A stretch of DNA of 64,000 nucleotides from an uncultured Pseudoteredinibacter sp. (GCF_947500695.1 NZ_CANMSS010000004.1:186001-250000), one strand, 5' to 3'. Shown: positions 43,926 through 53,302, counted from the first letter of the stretch. Notes: generated by a model from the letters alone, not told the origin. Numbers and translations are program-made.

Positions 43926-44885
43926 ATGAGTAAACTGTTCAAAGTCAAAGAAAGGCTTACGTTAGAAGAAGCTGCTTCTCATATTACTACTGCGTTAGGC
44001 GAAACCGTAACTCTTGCAGACCTTTTCCGTTTTGCGTTAGATGGCCACTTGACGCTTTCGGTTGACTTCATGAATAAAGCAAATGCCCGGGCTGGAAAAT
44101 GGGTAAAAACAAAAGATATTGAATTTGAAACAATCGAAATTAATATTCTAACAGGTGAAAAGCTGGACGAGCCCTATGAGATTCCTAGTAAACATGAGCT
44201 ATATGTTTCGGATGATAACTGGGTGGCACTAGAAAGCTCGGTTATATCTATCTCCGGTGTGTGGGATTTACCCATGATTGGAGCTGAAAGGTTGGATGTA
44301 GAGCATGAGTACCAACAATTGACCTCTGGCATAGCTGTCACTTTGGTCGGTATTGATGGAACCTTTGTGCAACAGGGCGATATTATTTGCCAGCTGAAAA
44401 CGGATTACGATAACAATGAGTATCAAGAAGGCTCTAAGGCCCAGCAAGAAGGATTAGAGAGCTTTATCGCCACTTCTAAGTTGAGCGATGAGAAAATTAG
44501 AGCGCTTCGAGAAAAGTTTAATTCTACGCGAGAGCAATATTTGAAGTCACGATTGGATTCTCCTCGGGATAACCATTTTTACCCCTCGGGTGGCCTAGGT
44601 GAGCATGATTATACCTATGTTCTTCGCACGCACGAGGTTGCTCGCTTTATTCAATCATTAGGCGTCCCTTCTGAACCCCCAAAACCCATGAACTCAAAGG
44701 AGCGAAATTCACTGCTCGTGCTGATCGCAGCTTTATGCAAGAACGCTGATATCGATCCGACACTTCGAGGAGTAACCACTTCGCTTGTTGCCATGACGGA
44801 AAACCTAGGTGCCCCTCTTTCTGATGACACCATTCGTAAGATTCTTAGCCAATTAGAGGAAGCTGTTTCAGCTAGGCAAAATTAA
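43926..44885 (+). CDS. Element-associated protein of unknown function
   Basis: The 319-residue soluble protein starts KVKERLTLEEAASHITTALGETVTLADLFRFALDGHLTLSVDF, which looks like a DNA-binding or adaptor helix pair. The middle has ISGVWDLPMIGAERLDVEHEYQQLT. The C-terminal part (about 258-315) is the helical module NSLLVLIAALCKNADIDPTLRGVTTSLVAMTENLGAPLSDDTIRKIL, which I have seen on many phage and island proteins. The function is unknown. Its place just before the AlpA-type gene suggests an element-maintenance role rather than cargo. Confidence 0.6.
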   Translation: MSKLFKVKERLTLEEAASHITTALGETVTLADLFRFALDGHLTLSVDFMNKANARAGKWVKTKDIEFETIEINILTGEKLDEPYEIPSKHELYVSDDNWVALESSVISISGVWDLPMIGAERLDVEHEYQQLTSGIAVTLVGIDGTFVQQGDIICQLKTDYDNNEYQEGSKAQQEGLESFIATSKLSDEKIRALREKFNSTREQYLKSRLDSPRDNHFYPSGGLGEHDYTYVLRTHEVARFIQSLGVPSEPPKPMNSKERNSLLVLIAALCKNADIDPTLRGVTTSLVAMTENLGAPLSDDTIRKILSQLEEAVSARQN

Positions 44886-44979
44886 CTAATTCGGGATGAC
44901 GAAAACCGAAATAGGTTTTTGTCACCATGTCTTCCTTTAATCTCTTAGTGGTTCCTATTTGCTATTAAGAGGTTTTATC

Positions 44980-45180
44980 ATGCAGCACAATATTCTAAGG
45001 CTACCGGAAGTTAAACAACGCACTGGCCTATCTCGTAGCTCTATCTACCTGCGTATTTCTAATAAGGAATTTCCCACCCCTATCTCTCTGGGTGGCCGCT
45101 CTGTTGGCTGGCTGGAAGACGACATCAATGCATGGATTGTTGCCCGTATTGAAGAGAGCCGCGCTAACGATCATGGCTAA
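44980..45180 (+). CDS. AlpA family regulator
   Basis: The 66-residue protein is a MerR-like winged-helix of the AlpA/Cox type: ILRLPEVKQRTGLSRSSIYLRISNKEFPTPISLGGRSVGWLEDDINAWI. In CP4-57 AlpA activates excision through the integrase gene; here it is likely to control the element's recombinases or act as an excisionase. ATG at 44980 has AAGAGG upstream and is preferred over an earlier in-frame start. It overlaps the next gene by eight bases. Confidence 0.88.
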   Translation: MQHNILRLPEVKQRTGLSRSSIYLRISNKEFPTPISLGGRSVGWLEDDINAWIVARIEESRANDHG

Positions 45181-45574
45181 TTACAATCCAAATCTGGTAA
45201 AGATCAACCGTAGCTATACTTTTGAGGAGTTGGCGGCTGTATTTGGGGTTCATAAAAATACCGTTGCTGGGTGGGTCAAGGCCGGTTTGCCCTGTCTGAA
45301 AGATCAGCGGCCATTTCTGATTTTAGGGGTAGAGGCTAAAGCTTATTTACAACAACGCAGGGTCAGTAATAAGCAGAAGTGCAAACCTGATGAGCTCTAC
45401 TGTATGCGCTGTAAAAACCCTACAAAACCTGCTGTAAACTCTGTGGAGTATCTGCCTGTGTCCAACACCAAAGGGCGTTTAACCGGCTTTTGTAGCCGTT
45501 GCGAATGCCTTGTTAATAAGTTTATTGCTCACCGTAATTTGGGAAAGTATGCGGCACTTTTCGATCTTTCATAG
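45173..45574 (+). CDS. Helix-turn-helix protein with zinc-ribbon-like Cys pairs
   Basis: The 133-residue protein has an N-terminal HTH (about 14-45, YTFEELAAVFGVHKNTVAGWVKAGLP) and two Cys pairs (YCMRCKN and FCSRCEC, about 79-112), a likely zinc ribbon, which would suit binding to attachment-site DNA. The start overlaps the AlpA-type gene (45173 before the stop at 45180), implying translational coupling. The recombinase gene follows after 75 bases. I recall this HTH-integrase pair in other proteobacterial islands but know of no assigned role. Confidence 0.7.
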   Translation: MANYNPNLVKINRSYTFEELAAVFGVHKNTVAGWVKAGLPCLKDQRPFLILGVEAKAYLQQRRVSNKQKCKPDELYCMRCKNPTKPAVNSVEYLPVSNTKGRLTGFCSRCECLVNKFIAHRNLGKYAALFDLS

Positions 45575-45649
45575 CCGACAGGTTTAGAGCATATAAGTGA
45601 TTGCAATAATCCTCTCTAAAACAGTGACTTTAAATAGTGGGATAAGACT

Positions 45650-46750
45650 ATGACAAAATACAATGTCAACAATGAGCGTATTAAGCGCAAGTACCTGACC
45701 TTTTTAAAGCAGGCTAAGGGGCAAAATGAAGCCACGATTGATGCCGTGGCGAAGGCTATCTCAAGGTTTGAATCATTCAATAAGTACAAGGACTTTAAAG
45801 CCTTCCATTTTGAGCAGGCTATCAGCTTTAAAAAATGCCTTAGTAGGCAAACCCACCACCAAACGGACGAAAAACTGAGTCTGGCGACAATCAATGGCGC
45901 ATGCCGTCACCTGAAAGCGTTTATCCAATGGCTGTCACAGGAAGCAGGCTACAAGTCGCGCATCAAATATTCAGATGCAGAGTATTTCAATCTGTCCGAA
46001 AAGGAGTCCCGCACCGCTAAAGCCAAGCGTGAAAAGCCGGTAGCCAGCCTTGAACAGATCAAGCATGTTCTAAAAATTATGCCTAGTGGAAACGTCATTG
46101 AAAAACGCGATAGGGCATTGATTGCATTTACCCTATTGACCGGGGCTAGGGATAGCGCAATCGCTTCCTTGTGTTTAAAGCACGTGGATGTTCAAGCAGG
46201 TGCGCTATATCAAGATGCTAGGGAGGTGAATACTAAATTCAGCAAAACATTCACTACTTATTTCTTCCCTGTGGGTGACGAGGTTCGGGGTATTGTTTCT
46301 GAATGGGTAAATTATCTTGCTAATGATTGTCTATTTGGGCCCAGTGATCCGTTATTCCCTAAAACAGCCATGAAACAAGGTAAAGATTATAATTTTGAGA
46401 TCGCTGGGTTAAGCCGTGAACCTTGGAGTAATGCCTCTGCCATCCGTAAAATATTTAGAGCTGCTTTTGAGCGGGCAGGGCTTCCCCATTTCAACCCTCA
46501 TAGCTTCAGAAATACTTTGGCCGCTTTGGGTGAAAACCTTTGTCATTCAGCGGAAGAATTTAAAGCGTGGAGCCAGAATCTAGGTCATGAAGGAGTATTA
46601 ACTACCTTCTACAGCTATGGACATGTGCAAGATGGACGTCAGGCAGATATTTTTAATCAATTTAACGAGCCTAGAATAAAACAAGGCTCTCAAGATGCGA
46701 TGGAACTTGCCAAAGCGCTGGTAGAGGCAGTGAGTGCACAAAGTAATTAA
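45650..46750 (+). CDS. Tyrosine recombinase, second integrase of the element
   Basis: The 366-residue protein is a phage-type tyrosine recombinase. It has an N-terminal SAM-like core-binding domain (about 10-110) and a catalytic domain with Arg in LLTGARDSAIA, HxxR as HSFRNTLAAL, GH in NLGHEGV, and the nucleophile Tyr in TTFYSYGH. All key residues are intact. It is not closely related to the P4-type integrase at 46751. Its stop abuts the other integrase's stop (46750/46751), tail to tail. It probably works with the AlpA and HTH proteins upstream. Confidence 0.88.
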   Translation: MTKYNVNNERIKRKYLTFLKQAKGQNEATIDAVAKAISRFESFNKYKDFKAFHFEQAISFKKCLSRQTHHQTDEKLSLATINGACRHLKAFIQWLSQEAGYKSRIKYSDAEYFNLSEKESRTAKAKREKPVASLEQIKHVLKIMPSGNVIEKRDRALIAFTLLTGARDSAIASLCLKHVDVQAGALYQDAREVNTKFSKTFTTYFFPVGDEVRGIVSEWVNYLANDCLFGPSDPLFPKTAMKQGKDYNFEIAGLSREPWSNASAIRKIFRAAFERAGLPHFNPHSFRNTLAALGENLCHSAEEFKAWSQNLGHEGVLTTFYSYGHVQDGRQADIFNQFNEPRIKQGSQDAMELAKALVEAVSAQSN

Positions 46751-47998
46751 TCAAAGACCATTTACTAGCTTGAGTGCCTTCTGGCCATTATGAGTTAAAT
46801 TACCTTTTGCGGCTTGCTCTATACGTTCACTCCACCAATTCATCATCACGCTGCGGCGCTTTAGGTATTGAGCGCGATTGTAAGCGCCCCGAACTGCATT
46901 TTTATCGACATGGGCAAGGGCTGCTTCTACCAGATCTGAATCAAAGCCTTGTTCATTCAGAGTGGTGCTGGCTAGTGCTCGCATACCGTGTGCAGTTAAA
47001 CGACCTTTGAAGCCCATTCGCTTTAGGGCTACATTGGCCGTGGAGTTATTGGCATGCTTTCTTGGGTGAATGTCGCTAGGGAAAATGTATTCACCTTTAC
47101 CGCTGATAGGCTTCATTGCTTTTAGTAAATCCAAGGCTTGTGGTGATAGAGGGATGATATGTTCTCGCCGCTTTTTCATACGTTCTGGTGGTATGAGCCA
47201 TACACCCTGCTCACTGTCTATTTCATCCCAACGGGCACCAGCCGCTTCGCCGGGGCGAGTCATGGTGTGTAGCTGCCATGCAATTAGGTAACGGGTAACA
47301 AGGCGAATATTGGCTTTGTAGAGTGCTTGCATCAACTCAGGCAGCTCTTCTGGCTTGAGAGTTGGGTTATTAGTTACTTTGGGCGTTTCAAAGGCATGAC
47401 GAATACCTGCTAAGGGGTTGTGGTGGACGATGCCAGTATTAACGGCATACACCATCACTTCATTAAGACGCTGGGTGACACGCTTAACAGCCTCCAGCTT
47501 GCCGGTATTTGCCAGTGGTTTGAGTGTATCGATCACGAGAGGTGCTGTGAGCTTATGCAACGGCCATTGTCCCAGCTTGGGGAGAATATGATTTCTCAAT
47601 GAGCGAATAATATCTTCAGCGTAGTGAGCTGTGATGCTGGTTTTCTTAACCTCGAACCACCGTTCAAGCACCCGCTGAAGTGTCTGACTATTTTCTTCCA
47701 ATATCTGGCGTTGTTGCTCTTCGCGGTGTTGCTTGGGATCGATACCTTGAGCTAGTAGTTGACGATTCTCTTCGCGCTTACGACGGGCATCAGCAAGTGA
47801 TACTTCAGGGTAGGTACCAAAGCCCAAGTTGGCTCGCTTCTTGGTTATGGGGCGGTAGTAGTTAAATATCCAAAGCTTTGAGCCATTAGGTTTAATGCGG
47901 AGGGCTAGACCGCCACCGTCGACAAGATTGTATTCCTTCTCTTTGACTTTGGCTTGTTTAACTTGAGTAGAGGAGAGCGGGACTGTTTTTCGGGGCAT
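46751..47998 (-). CDS. P4-type integrase
   Basis: The 415-residue protein has the DUF4102 N-terminal arm-binding domain (LSSTQVKQAKVKEKEYNLVDGGGLALRIKPNGSKLW), a core-binding domain and a catalytic domain. The latter shows Arg in TMTRPGEAAGARW, HxxR as HGMRALASTTL, His in ALAHVD and Tyr in AYNRAQYLKRR. The Met at 47998 is chosen, since the longer frame runs through the GTGTTACTA sites. It lies next to its tRNA-Ser attachment site, as P4-type integrases do, and probably catalyses insertion and excision. Confidence 0.93.
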   Translation of the reverse strand: MPRKTVPLSSTQVKQAKVKEKEYNLVDGGGLALRIKPNGSKLWIFNYYRPITKKRANLGFGTYPEVSLADARRKREENRQLLAQGIDPKQHREEQQRQILEENSQTLQRVLERWFEVKKTSITAHYAEDIIRSLRNHILPKLGQWPLHKLTAPLVIDTLKPLANTGKLEAVKRVTQRLNEVMVYAVNTGIVHHNPLAGIRHAFETPKVTNNPTLKPEELPELMQALYKANIRLVTRYLIAWQLHTMTRPGEAAGARWDEIDSEQGVWLIPPERMKKRREHIIPLSPQALDLLKAMKPISGKGEYIFPSDIHPRKHANNSTANVALKRMGFKGRLTAHGMRALASTTLNEQGFDSDLVEAALAHVDKNAVRGAYNRAQYLKRRSVMMNWWSERIEQAAKGNLTHNGQKALKLVNGL

Positions 47999-47999
47999 G

Positions 48000-48050
48000 T
48001 AGTAACACCAAAAATAGGGCTTCTGTTCGATGTTACTATGAGTGTTACTA
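48000..48050. promoter_or_regulatory. GTGTTACTA sites at the right end
   Basis: TGTTACTA at 48031-48038 and GTGTTACTA at 48042-48050 repeat the left-end pair. A further copy in the other orientation (TAGTAACAC, 48000-48008) sits against the integrase start. They may be integrase arm sites that also control its own promoter. Confidence 0.55.
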
Positions 48051-48162
48051 CAAAGGCTAGATGTACTGGTTGCTAATCGGTTTTTAAAAGACATTAAAAA
48101 GGCCGCAAACCCTTTCAGATTGCAGCCTTTTGAATTTTTAGGGTTTACCTAAAACATAATAA

Positions 48163-48250
48163 TGGCGGTGGGGCAGGGATTCGAACCCTGGGAGCTATTA
48201 CACTCAACGGTTTTCAAGACCGCCGCTTTCGACCACTCAGCCACCCCACC
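48163..48250 (-). tRNA. tRNA-Ser (anticodon UGA)
   Basis: On the minus strand, GGTGGGG pairs with CCCCACC. The D-arm TGGCTGAGTGGTCGAAAGC is of serine type. The anticodon arm GCGGT-CTTGAAA-ACCGT gives UGA, and a long variable arm and T-arm with GTTCGAATC follow. CCA is encoded (48163-48165). It reads UCA. Its 3' end is the attachment site of the 41.8-48.2 kb element and has been kept intact. Confidence 0.98.
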
Positions 48251-48314
48251 GGAAGGCCGCTATTATACATAGGGCGAATCCAAGTACAAGATGCTAAACC
48301 ATTATTTTTTATAG

Positions 48315-48350
48315 AAAAAAGGCCATTGTTCTTAAAGAACAATGGCCTTT
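48315..48350. terminator. rne terminator
   Basis: GGCCATTGTTCTT and AACAATGGCC pair in a stem of at least 10 bases around a short loop, with A- and T-rich flanks. It acts on the leftward rne transcript. Confidence 0.88.
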
Positions 48351-48379
48351 AGAGGCTTTTTAATCAATATGATTAAATT

Positions 48380-51300
48380 TTAACTGGCTTTCGGTCCGCG
48401 AGGATCATTCGCCGCGCGCGCTAATGGGCGTGGGTCGTGATTTACCGGTGATGCCTGCTTGGTGTCTAAGGCCTGGCCAAGATAGGCTTTGGCTTGAACC
48501 GATTGCACATTAACCGACACGGGTTGCGGGTTTAGGCGTGGATCGTTGCTTGGGCGTGTGTATTCACGTACAGCAGAACCACTTTCCTCGGTGCTAGCAG
48601 CAACTTCTTGCGGAGCTGCCTCAGCTACTTCGGCTACAGCATCATTTGCCTCTGGGGCGGCGTTTTCTGCAGCAGCTTCATTGGCGTCGAAATTAAGCTC
48701 GCCTTGAGTTTCGCTTGTGGCTTCTGAAGTACCTTCGCTGGCCTCAGTTGCAACTGCTGCTTCAGGGGCTGCTTGCTCAGAAGGCTCCTCGCTTTCAGTG
48801 GCTGACTCTTCGGCAGGACTTTCGCTAAGCTCTTGCTTCGTTTCTTCCTTCACTTCTTCCGCTTGGGCAAGTTTTTCACCTAAAGCTTCTTCAACAGGTT
48901 GCTGCTTAGCTTTAACCTCTTCATCGGCACGCACTTTGGCGTCGATAGCGGCAGCAAGTTGTTGCTCTAGATCGGCATTCACTTGCTCCTCGGCTTCACT
49001 AGGTACTGCTAATTGTTCGGCAGCAGGTGCAGCAGATACAGCCGGGGCTTCGGCTTCTTGCTTGGCTTTAGGCTCATCTTCGGCCAGTGCCGCAACAGCC
49101 GTCGCGGCGGCCAAAGCGGTTGCAGCTACAGCAGCAGGTGCCTGTGTATTACTGTTGTCAGTAGCCTCAGGCTTGGGCGCTTGTGGCTTTTTGGCTTCAG
49201 CTTTTACAGTTTCTGCCTTAGCTTCGTTCTTGTTAGTTTCCGGCGCATCAGCGTTTTGATTCGCTTGCTCTTTATTGGCATCAGCATTGCGGTTTTCACC
49301 TTTGCCGCGGCGGCGCTGTTGCGGGCGGCCACGACGATTGCTAGGACGCTTAGCTGGACGGTTCTCGTCATTGCTATTCTCGTCTTTGTCTTGCTTGCTA
49401 GGCTCGTTTACGGCTTTGTTGTCGTTATTGCGCTCGTTACGATCGTTATTGCGATCATTGTTGCGACCGCGACGGTTGCGACGGTTGCCACGCCCTTCGT
49501 TATTGCGCTCCTGCTGGCGATCATTATTCTCCGACTCAGGGCGATCTTGGTTGCGCTTGTTCTTGTCGCGATTTTTATTGCGGTTATCGCGATTGTTTTC
49601 GCTTTTATTACCGCGGCTATCGTCACGATTGTTGCGGTTGTCGTCGCGGTTTTTACCTTGGCCGTTACGGTTGCGGTTATTGCGATTGTTGCGGTTGCGG
49701 TTATTCTGGTTGCCGCGACCTTTGCGCTTGTTGTTCTTAGACTTCTTCTTGTCTTCTTCATCGCTGCTAAATAGGCCAGCGATGGCACTAAATAGCTTAC
49801 TGATTAGGCCAGGCTCTTTCTTTTCCTCAGCCTTTGGAGCGGGTTGGCTTGGCGCAACAAACTGTACCGCTGGTTTATTAACCGGCGCAGCTTTTTCAGC
49901 TGGCTTGGTGTCCTCGGATACTTCTTCGTTACCCGTGGTGATTTTGTAGCTGGTTTCGATTGTTACAGCTTCATCGTCACGTAGGCGTTGTACGTCAAAG
50001 TGAGGGGTTACCATTTCGGCATCAGGGACGATAACAACGCGGGTCTCATTACGTTGTTCGATAGCAGAGATAGTGGAGCGTTTTTCATTTAAAAGGTATG
50101 TCGCTACAGCTACAGGGGCAATAGTACGAATTTCAGCACTACGTTCTTTCTTGGCTTCTTCTTCTACTAGGCGAAGAATGGATAGCGCTAAAGACTTGGT
50201 GCCACGAATGGTACCTTGGCCACTACAGCGAGGGCAGACCTTAGACGTTGTCTCTCCAAGAGATGGGCGTAGTCGCTGGCGCGACATTTCCAATAGGCCA
50301 AAGCGCGAAATGCGGCCAACTTGGACTCTAGCTCGGTCCATATTTAGCGCTTCACGCATGCGATTTTCTACTTCGCGTTGATTGCGAGCTGGTTGCATAT
50401 CGATAAAGTCGATAACCACTAGGCCGCCCATATCACGTAGGCGCAGCTGACGAGCAATTTCATCGGCTGCTTCTAGGTTGGTTTGCAAGGCTGTTTCTTC
50501 GATATCGCCGCCTTTGGTGGCGCGCGAGGAGTTGATATCAATAGAAATCAAAGCCTCGGTCACATCGATAACGATTGAGCCACCGGAGGGCAGCTTAACT
50601 TCACGCTCAAAGGCGGTCTCGATCTGGCTTTCAATCTGGTAACGATTGAATAGTGGGATATCGTCTTCGTAGTATTTAATTTTGCTGTGGTAATTCGGCA
50701 TAAAGTGCGAAATAAACACCTGTACCAAATCATAGGCTTCGCGGTTATCGACCACAACTTCGCCAATATCAGGGCGTAGATAGTCACGAATAGCGCGAAT
50801 GATGACATTACTTTCTTGGAACAAGAAGGCTGGGGCGGTTTCATTGTCCGCTTCAGTTTTAAGCTTGCTCCATAGATTTAATAGATTGTCTAAATCCCAC
50901 TGCAGTTCTTCTGAGCTGCGGCCAACACCGGCGGTACGGACAATAATGCCCATTCCTTGTGGCACTTCGATAGAAGACAGTGCTTCGCGCAGTTCGCTGC
51001 GATCGTCACCATCAATGCGGCGAGAGATACCGCCTGCACGAGGGTTATTTGGCATCAATACTAAGTAACGACCAGCCAAGCTAACAAAGGTTGTTAGGGC
51101 CGCGCCTTTGTTGCCTCGTTCTTCCTTTTCAATCTGAACGATAACTTCCATGCCTTCTTTGACAACATCTTTAATTTTGATGCGGCCTTCGATGTCTTTA
51201 GGCTGTTTGAGGAAATATTCGCGGGAGATTTCTTTGAGGGGAAGGAAGCCGTGGCGCTCAGCACCGTAATCTACAAAAGCCGCTTCTAGGCTTGGCTCGA

Positions 51301-51445
51301 TGCGGGTAATTTTACCCTTGTAGATGTTGGCTTTCTTTTGCTCGCGGGTGCGATTTTCGATGTCGAGGTCGTACAGCCACTGGCCGTCTACTAGTGCTAC
51401 GCGCAGCTCTTCTGGCTGTGTAGCGTTGATTAACATTCTCTTCAT
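48380..51445 (-). CDS. rne: Ribonuclease E
   Basis: RNase E makes the first cuts in mRNA decay and processes rRNA and tRNA; it also scaffolds the degradosome. The 1021-residue protein has the S1 domain (about 35-120), the RNase H-like and 5'-sensor parts, the DNase I-like catalytic core with DFIDM near 345, and the Zn-link CPRCSGQGT (about 404-412). The C-terminal half is unstructured: an Asn/Arg-rich stretch (about 570-720), then Ala/Glu-rich sequence. It ends with three short NDPR or HDPR motifs, which I recall from Pseudomonas RNase E tails as partner-binding motifs. Confidence 0.97.
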   Translation of the reverse strand: MKRMLINATQPEELRVALVDGQWLYDLDIENRTREQKKANIYKGKITRIEPSLEAAFVDYGAERHGFLPLKEISREYFLKQPKDIEGRIKIKDVVKEGMEVIVQIEKEERGNKGAALTTFVSLAGRYLVLMPNNPRAGGISRRIDGDDRSELREALSSIEVPQGMGIIVRTAGVGRSSEELQWDLDNLLNLWSKLKTEADNETAPAFLFQESNVIIRAIRDYLRPDIGEVVVDNREAYDLVQVFISHFMPNYHSKIKYYEDDIPLFNRYQIESQIETAFEREVKLPSGGSIVIDVTEALISIDINSSRATKGGDIEETALQTNLEAADEIARQLRLRDMGGLVVIDFIDMQPARNQREVENRMREALNMDRARVQVGRISRFGLLEMSRQRLRPSLGETTSKVCPRCSGQGTIRGTKSLALSILRLVEEEAKKERSAEIRTIAPVAVATYLLNEKRSTISAIEQRNETRVVIVPDAEMVTPHFDVQRLRDDEAVTIETSYKITTGNEEVSEDTKPAEKAAPVNKPAVQFVAPSQPAPKAEEKKEPGLISKLFSAIAGLFSSDEEDKKKSKNNKRKGRGNQNNRNRNNRNNRNRNGQGKNRDDNRNNRDDSRGNKSENNRDNRNKNRDKNKRNQDRPESENNDRQQERNNEGRGNRRNRRGRNNDRNNDRNERNNDNKAVNEPSKQDKDENSNDENRPAKRPSNRRGRPQQRRRGKGENRNADANKEQANQNADAPETNKNEAKAETVKAEAKKPQAPKPEATDNSNTQAPAAVAATALAAATAVAALAEDEPKAKQEAEAPAVSAAPAAEQLAVPSEAEEQVNADLEQQLAAAIDAKVRADEEVKAKQQPVEEALGEKLAQAEEVKEETKQELSESPAEESATESEEPSEQAAPEAAVATEASEGTSEATSETQGELNFDANEAAAENAAPEANDAVAEVAEAAPQEVAASTEESGSAVREYTRPSNDPRLNPQPVSVNVQSVQAKAYLGQALDTKQASPVNHDPRPLARAANDPRGPKAS

Positions 51446-52306
51446 GGTGTTCCTACCATTGCGGCACGGGCATTGGTAGAACTATGGACGAGGTTGTGCA
51501 AGGGGAATCAAAAGGCCCATTGGCCCTGTGATACACGCACTAATTACAAAGTTCAGTGCTTTGGTAGCAGCTCATAGCAAGCCTATGCCTGTTAGGGACG
51601 GTGCCTGTCTTGGCAGTGTGAGCCCCTTTAGCTATGACGGTATTAATTAACCGCTGCCCACCTCAAAGGTGGTGCTGCAACTTGTGCAATATCTAAACTT
51701 CTGCGCTGATGCCTAATAAAGTAGCAATCATACTGTTTATCAAGAACAAGCCGTTCTTTGTTTATTGGCTTGCTTGGCTTCTTATGTTGCCTGCTTTGTT
51801 AATGCAGTCATCAGCGTATAAAACTTCGTCAACAGATCTACTCAGCGCCACGCGCTGTTACTTCATTATCTATCCGCTGGAGCTAGCCGCAGCTATAACT
51901 CGGGGATAGGCCTTAAGACAATCTGCTTTTGCAGTTGTCACTGTTGAATCATTTGCAGTCGCCATTGGCTAACTGCGTGGCTCATATTTGAGAGCCTGTT
52001 TGGCGGTATTTTCTGGGAGGATCTGGCGCCAATCTATGCCTGTTATACCCGCTCGGGGGTAACTATCATCTTCAGTACAGCCCATACTTCGTCTTTCATA
52101 GGCTGTTGTGGATTTTAGGCTCCTCACTTATTAAAGGTAGCACTTCCACCAACAGGCGCGCCTGACTTGTCCGAAAACCAGCCCAAACTGCTTGGCGAGT
52201 ATAGCGGCTCGCATCAAGGCCTGCAAATATAAGTGCCTTGGGCACAAGGCCTTGTAATCTGATAAGATGGCCCGCTTTTTGGTTGCAGGGGCGAATTGTC
52301 GTCCAA
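51446..52306. promoter_or_regulatory. rne-rluC divergent intergenic region with rne leader hairpin
   Basis: These 860 bases hold no gene I can support. Next to rne, CTACCA (51453-51458) and TGGTAG (51474-51479) form a stem that overlaps the rne Shine-Dalgarno TAGGAA on the minus strand, so it could limit translation. E. coli RNase E represses itself through its long 5' leader, so a similar use is plausible. A 66-codon frame (51709-51909) encodes a hydrophobic stretch but lacks a ribosome site. Near rluC, AAGGCCTTG repeats are seen around 52215-52255. Confidence 0.5.
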
Positions 52307-53302
52307 ATGCCTAAATTTACGCATATAAAGGAAGGTAGAGTGGATTCCGCTGATATTGGCCGCAAGGTAGTGTTACTTGAAGTTGATGCCGATCAGGCGG
52401 GCCAGCGCGTAGATAACTTTTTGGCGGCACGCCTTAAAGGTGTCCCTCGCTCGCGTTTATATCGTTTGCTGCGAAAGGGTGAAGTGCGGGTTAATAAGAA
52501 ACGCATCAAGCCTGAGTATAAGTTAGCGGCTCGAGATGTAGTTCGTATTCCGCCTGTGACGGTAAAAGAGCAGGCTCCGCAAGCCGCGGTGAGTCAGTCA
52601 ATGGGGCGCTTGCTTGAAAACTCTATTTTGCTGGAACTGCCCGGTTTGTTGGTGATCAACAAACCGGCCGGCCTAGCGGTTCACGGCGGTAGTGGCGTAA
52701 ACCTAGGCTTAATTGAATCACTAAGACAACTACGCCCCAATGACCGCTATTTAGAGTTGGTTCATCGCCTAGACCGAGACACCTCAGGCTGCATATTAAT
52801 TGCGCGCAAGCGCAGTATGCTGCGTTATCTCCAGGAAGAGCTGCGCCAGCGTCGTAATATTCAGAAATACTACCAGGCATTGGTAATTGGGCAGTGGTCA
52901 AAACGTAAGCAGCATGTAGATGCTCCGTTATTACGGATAGAGGCGCCAGGTGGCAATCGCATCGTTAAGGTATCCCCTGAAGGTAAAGCCAGTAGAACAG
53001 AGTTTAAAGTTCTGCGTCGCTTCGACGGTTTTAGTTTGGTACAAGCTAAACCAGTAACCGGGCGGACTCACCAGATCAGAGTACATGCTCAATCTCAAGG
53101 GCATTCTTTATTGGGGGATGAAAAGTACGGTGACGATGAGCTCAATCAGCAGATGCGTAAGTTAGGCTTTAAGAGATTATTTCTGCATGCTGCCGCATTG
53201 CGCTTTACCTTGCCTGATGAAGAGCAACCGAGGCTTGTTGAGGCTCCGTTGTGGCCAGATTTAGCCGAGCCATTGGCAAAGCTCAAAGAGCTGCCGTTAT
53301 AG
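52307..53302 (+). CDS. rluC: 23S rRNA pseudouridine(955/2504/2580) synthase
   Basis: RluC makes three pseudouridines near the peptidyl-transferase centre. From ATG at 52307 it has 331 residues (319 in E. coli). The S4 domain contains QRVDNFLAARLKGVPRSRLYRLLRKGEVRVNKKRIKPEYKL, which is very close to E. coli RluC. The catalytic motif HRLDRDTSGC with its Asp is near residue 155, and RTHQIRVHAQSQGHSLLGDEKYG follows. It is divergent from rne, the standard arrangement, and is followed by a HAD phosphatase gene, as in pseudomonads. Confidence 0.96.
   Translation: MPKFTHIKEGRVDSADIGRKVVLLEVDADQAGQRVDNFLAARLKGVPRSRLYRLLRKGEVRVNKKRIKPEYKLAARDVVRIPPVTVKEQAPQAAVSQSMGRLLENSILLELPGLLVINKPAGLAVHGGSGVNLGLIESLRQLRPNDRYLELVHRLDRDTSGCILIARKRSMLRYLQEELRQRRNIQKYYQALVIGQWSKRKQHVDAPLLRIEAPGGNRIVKVSPEGKASRTEFKVLRRFDGFSLVQAKPVTGRTHQIRVHAQSQGHSLLGDEKYGDDELNQQMRKLGFKRLFLHAAALRFTLPDEEQPRLVEAPLWPDLAEPLAKLKELPL

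Larger units (their letters stand above)
41768..48177. mobile_element. Integrated element at tRNA-Ser(UGA)
   Basis: The element is bounded at the right by the intact tRNA-Ser 3' end (AATGGCGGTGGGGCAGG, 48161-48177) and at the left by an imperfect copy (AATGGCGGGGGGCAGG, 41768-41783) next to the displaced tRNA terminator. A P4-type integrase lies beside the tRNA and points inward, the classic arrangement. It also carries an AlpA-type regulator, a zinc/HTH protein, a second tyrosine recombinase and four uncharacterised genes. GTGTTACTA repeats lie near both ends. No replication, relaxase or conjugation gene is seen. It may be degenerate or need a helper, since the left copy lacks one base. The exact ends are inferred. 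Confidence 0.8.

Noticed and set aside
41768..48177. Complete conjugative element or prophage
   Set aside because: No relaxase, type IV secretion, capsid, terminase or replication gene is visible.
49013..49949. Long + strand frames opposite rne
   Set aside because: They are antisense shadows of the Asn/Arg- and Ala/Glu-rich RNase E tail, whose codon bias opens the other strand.
51709..51909. 66-codon hydrophobic frame between rne and rluC
   Set aside because: No Shine-Dalgarno, an unremarkable hydrophobic stretch, and likely to be part of the long rne leader on the other strand.
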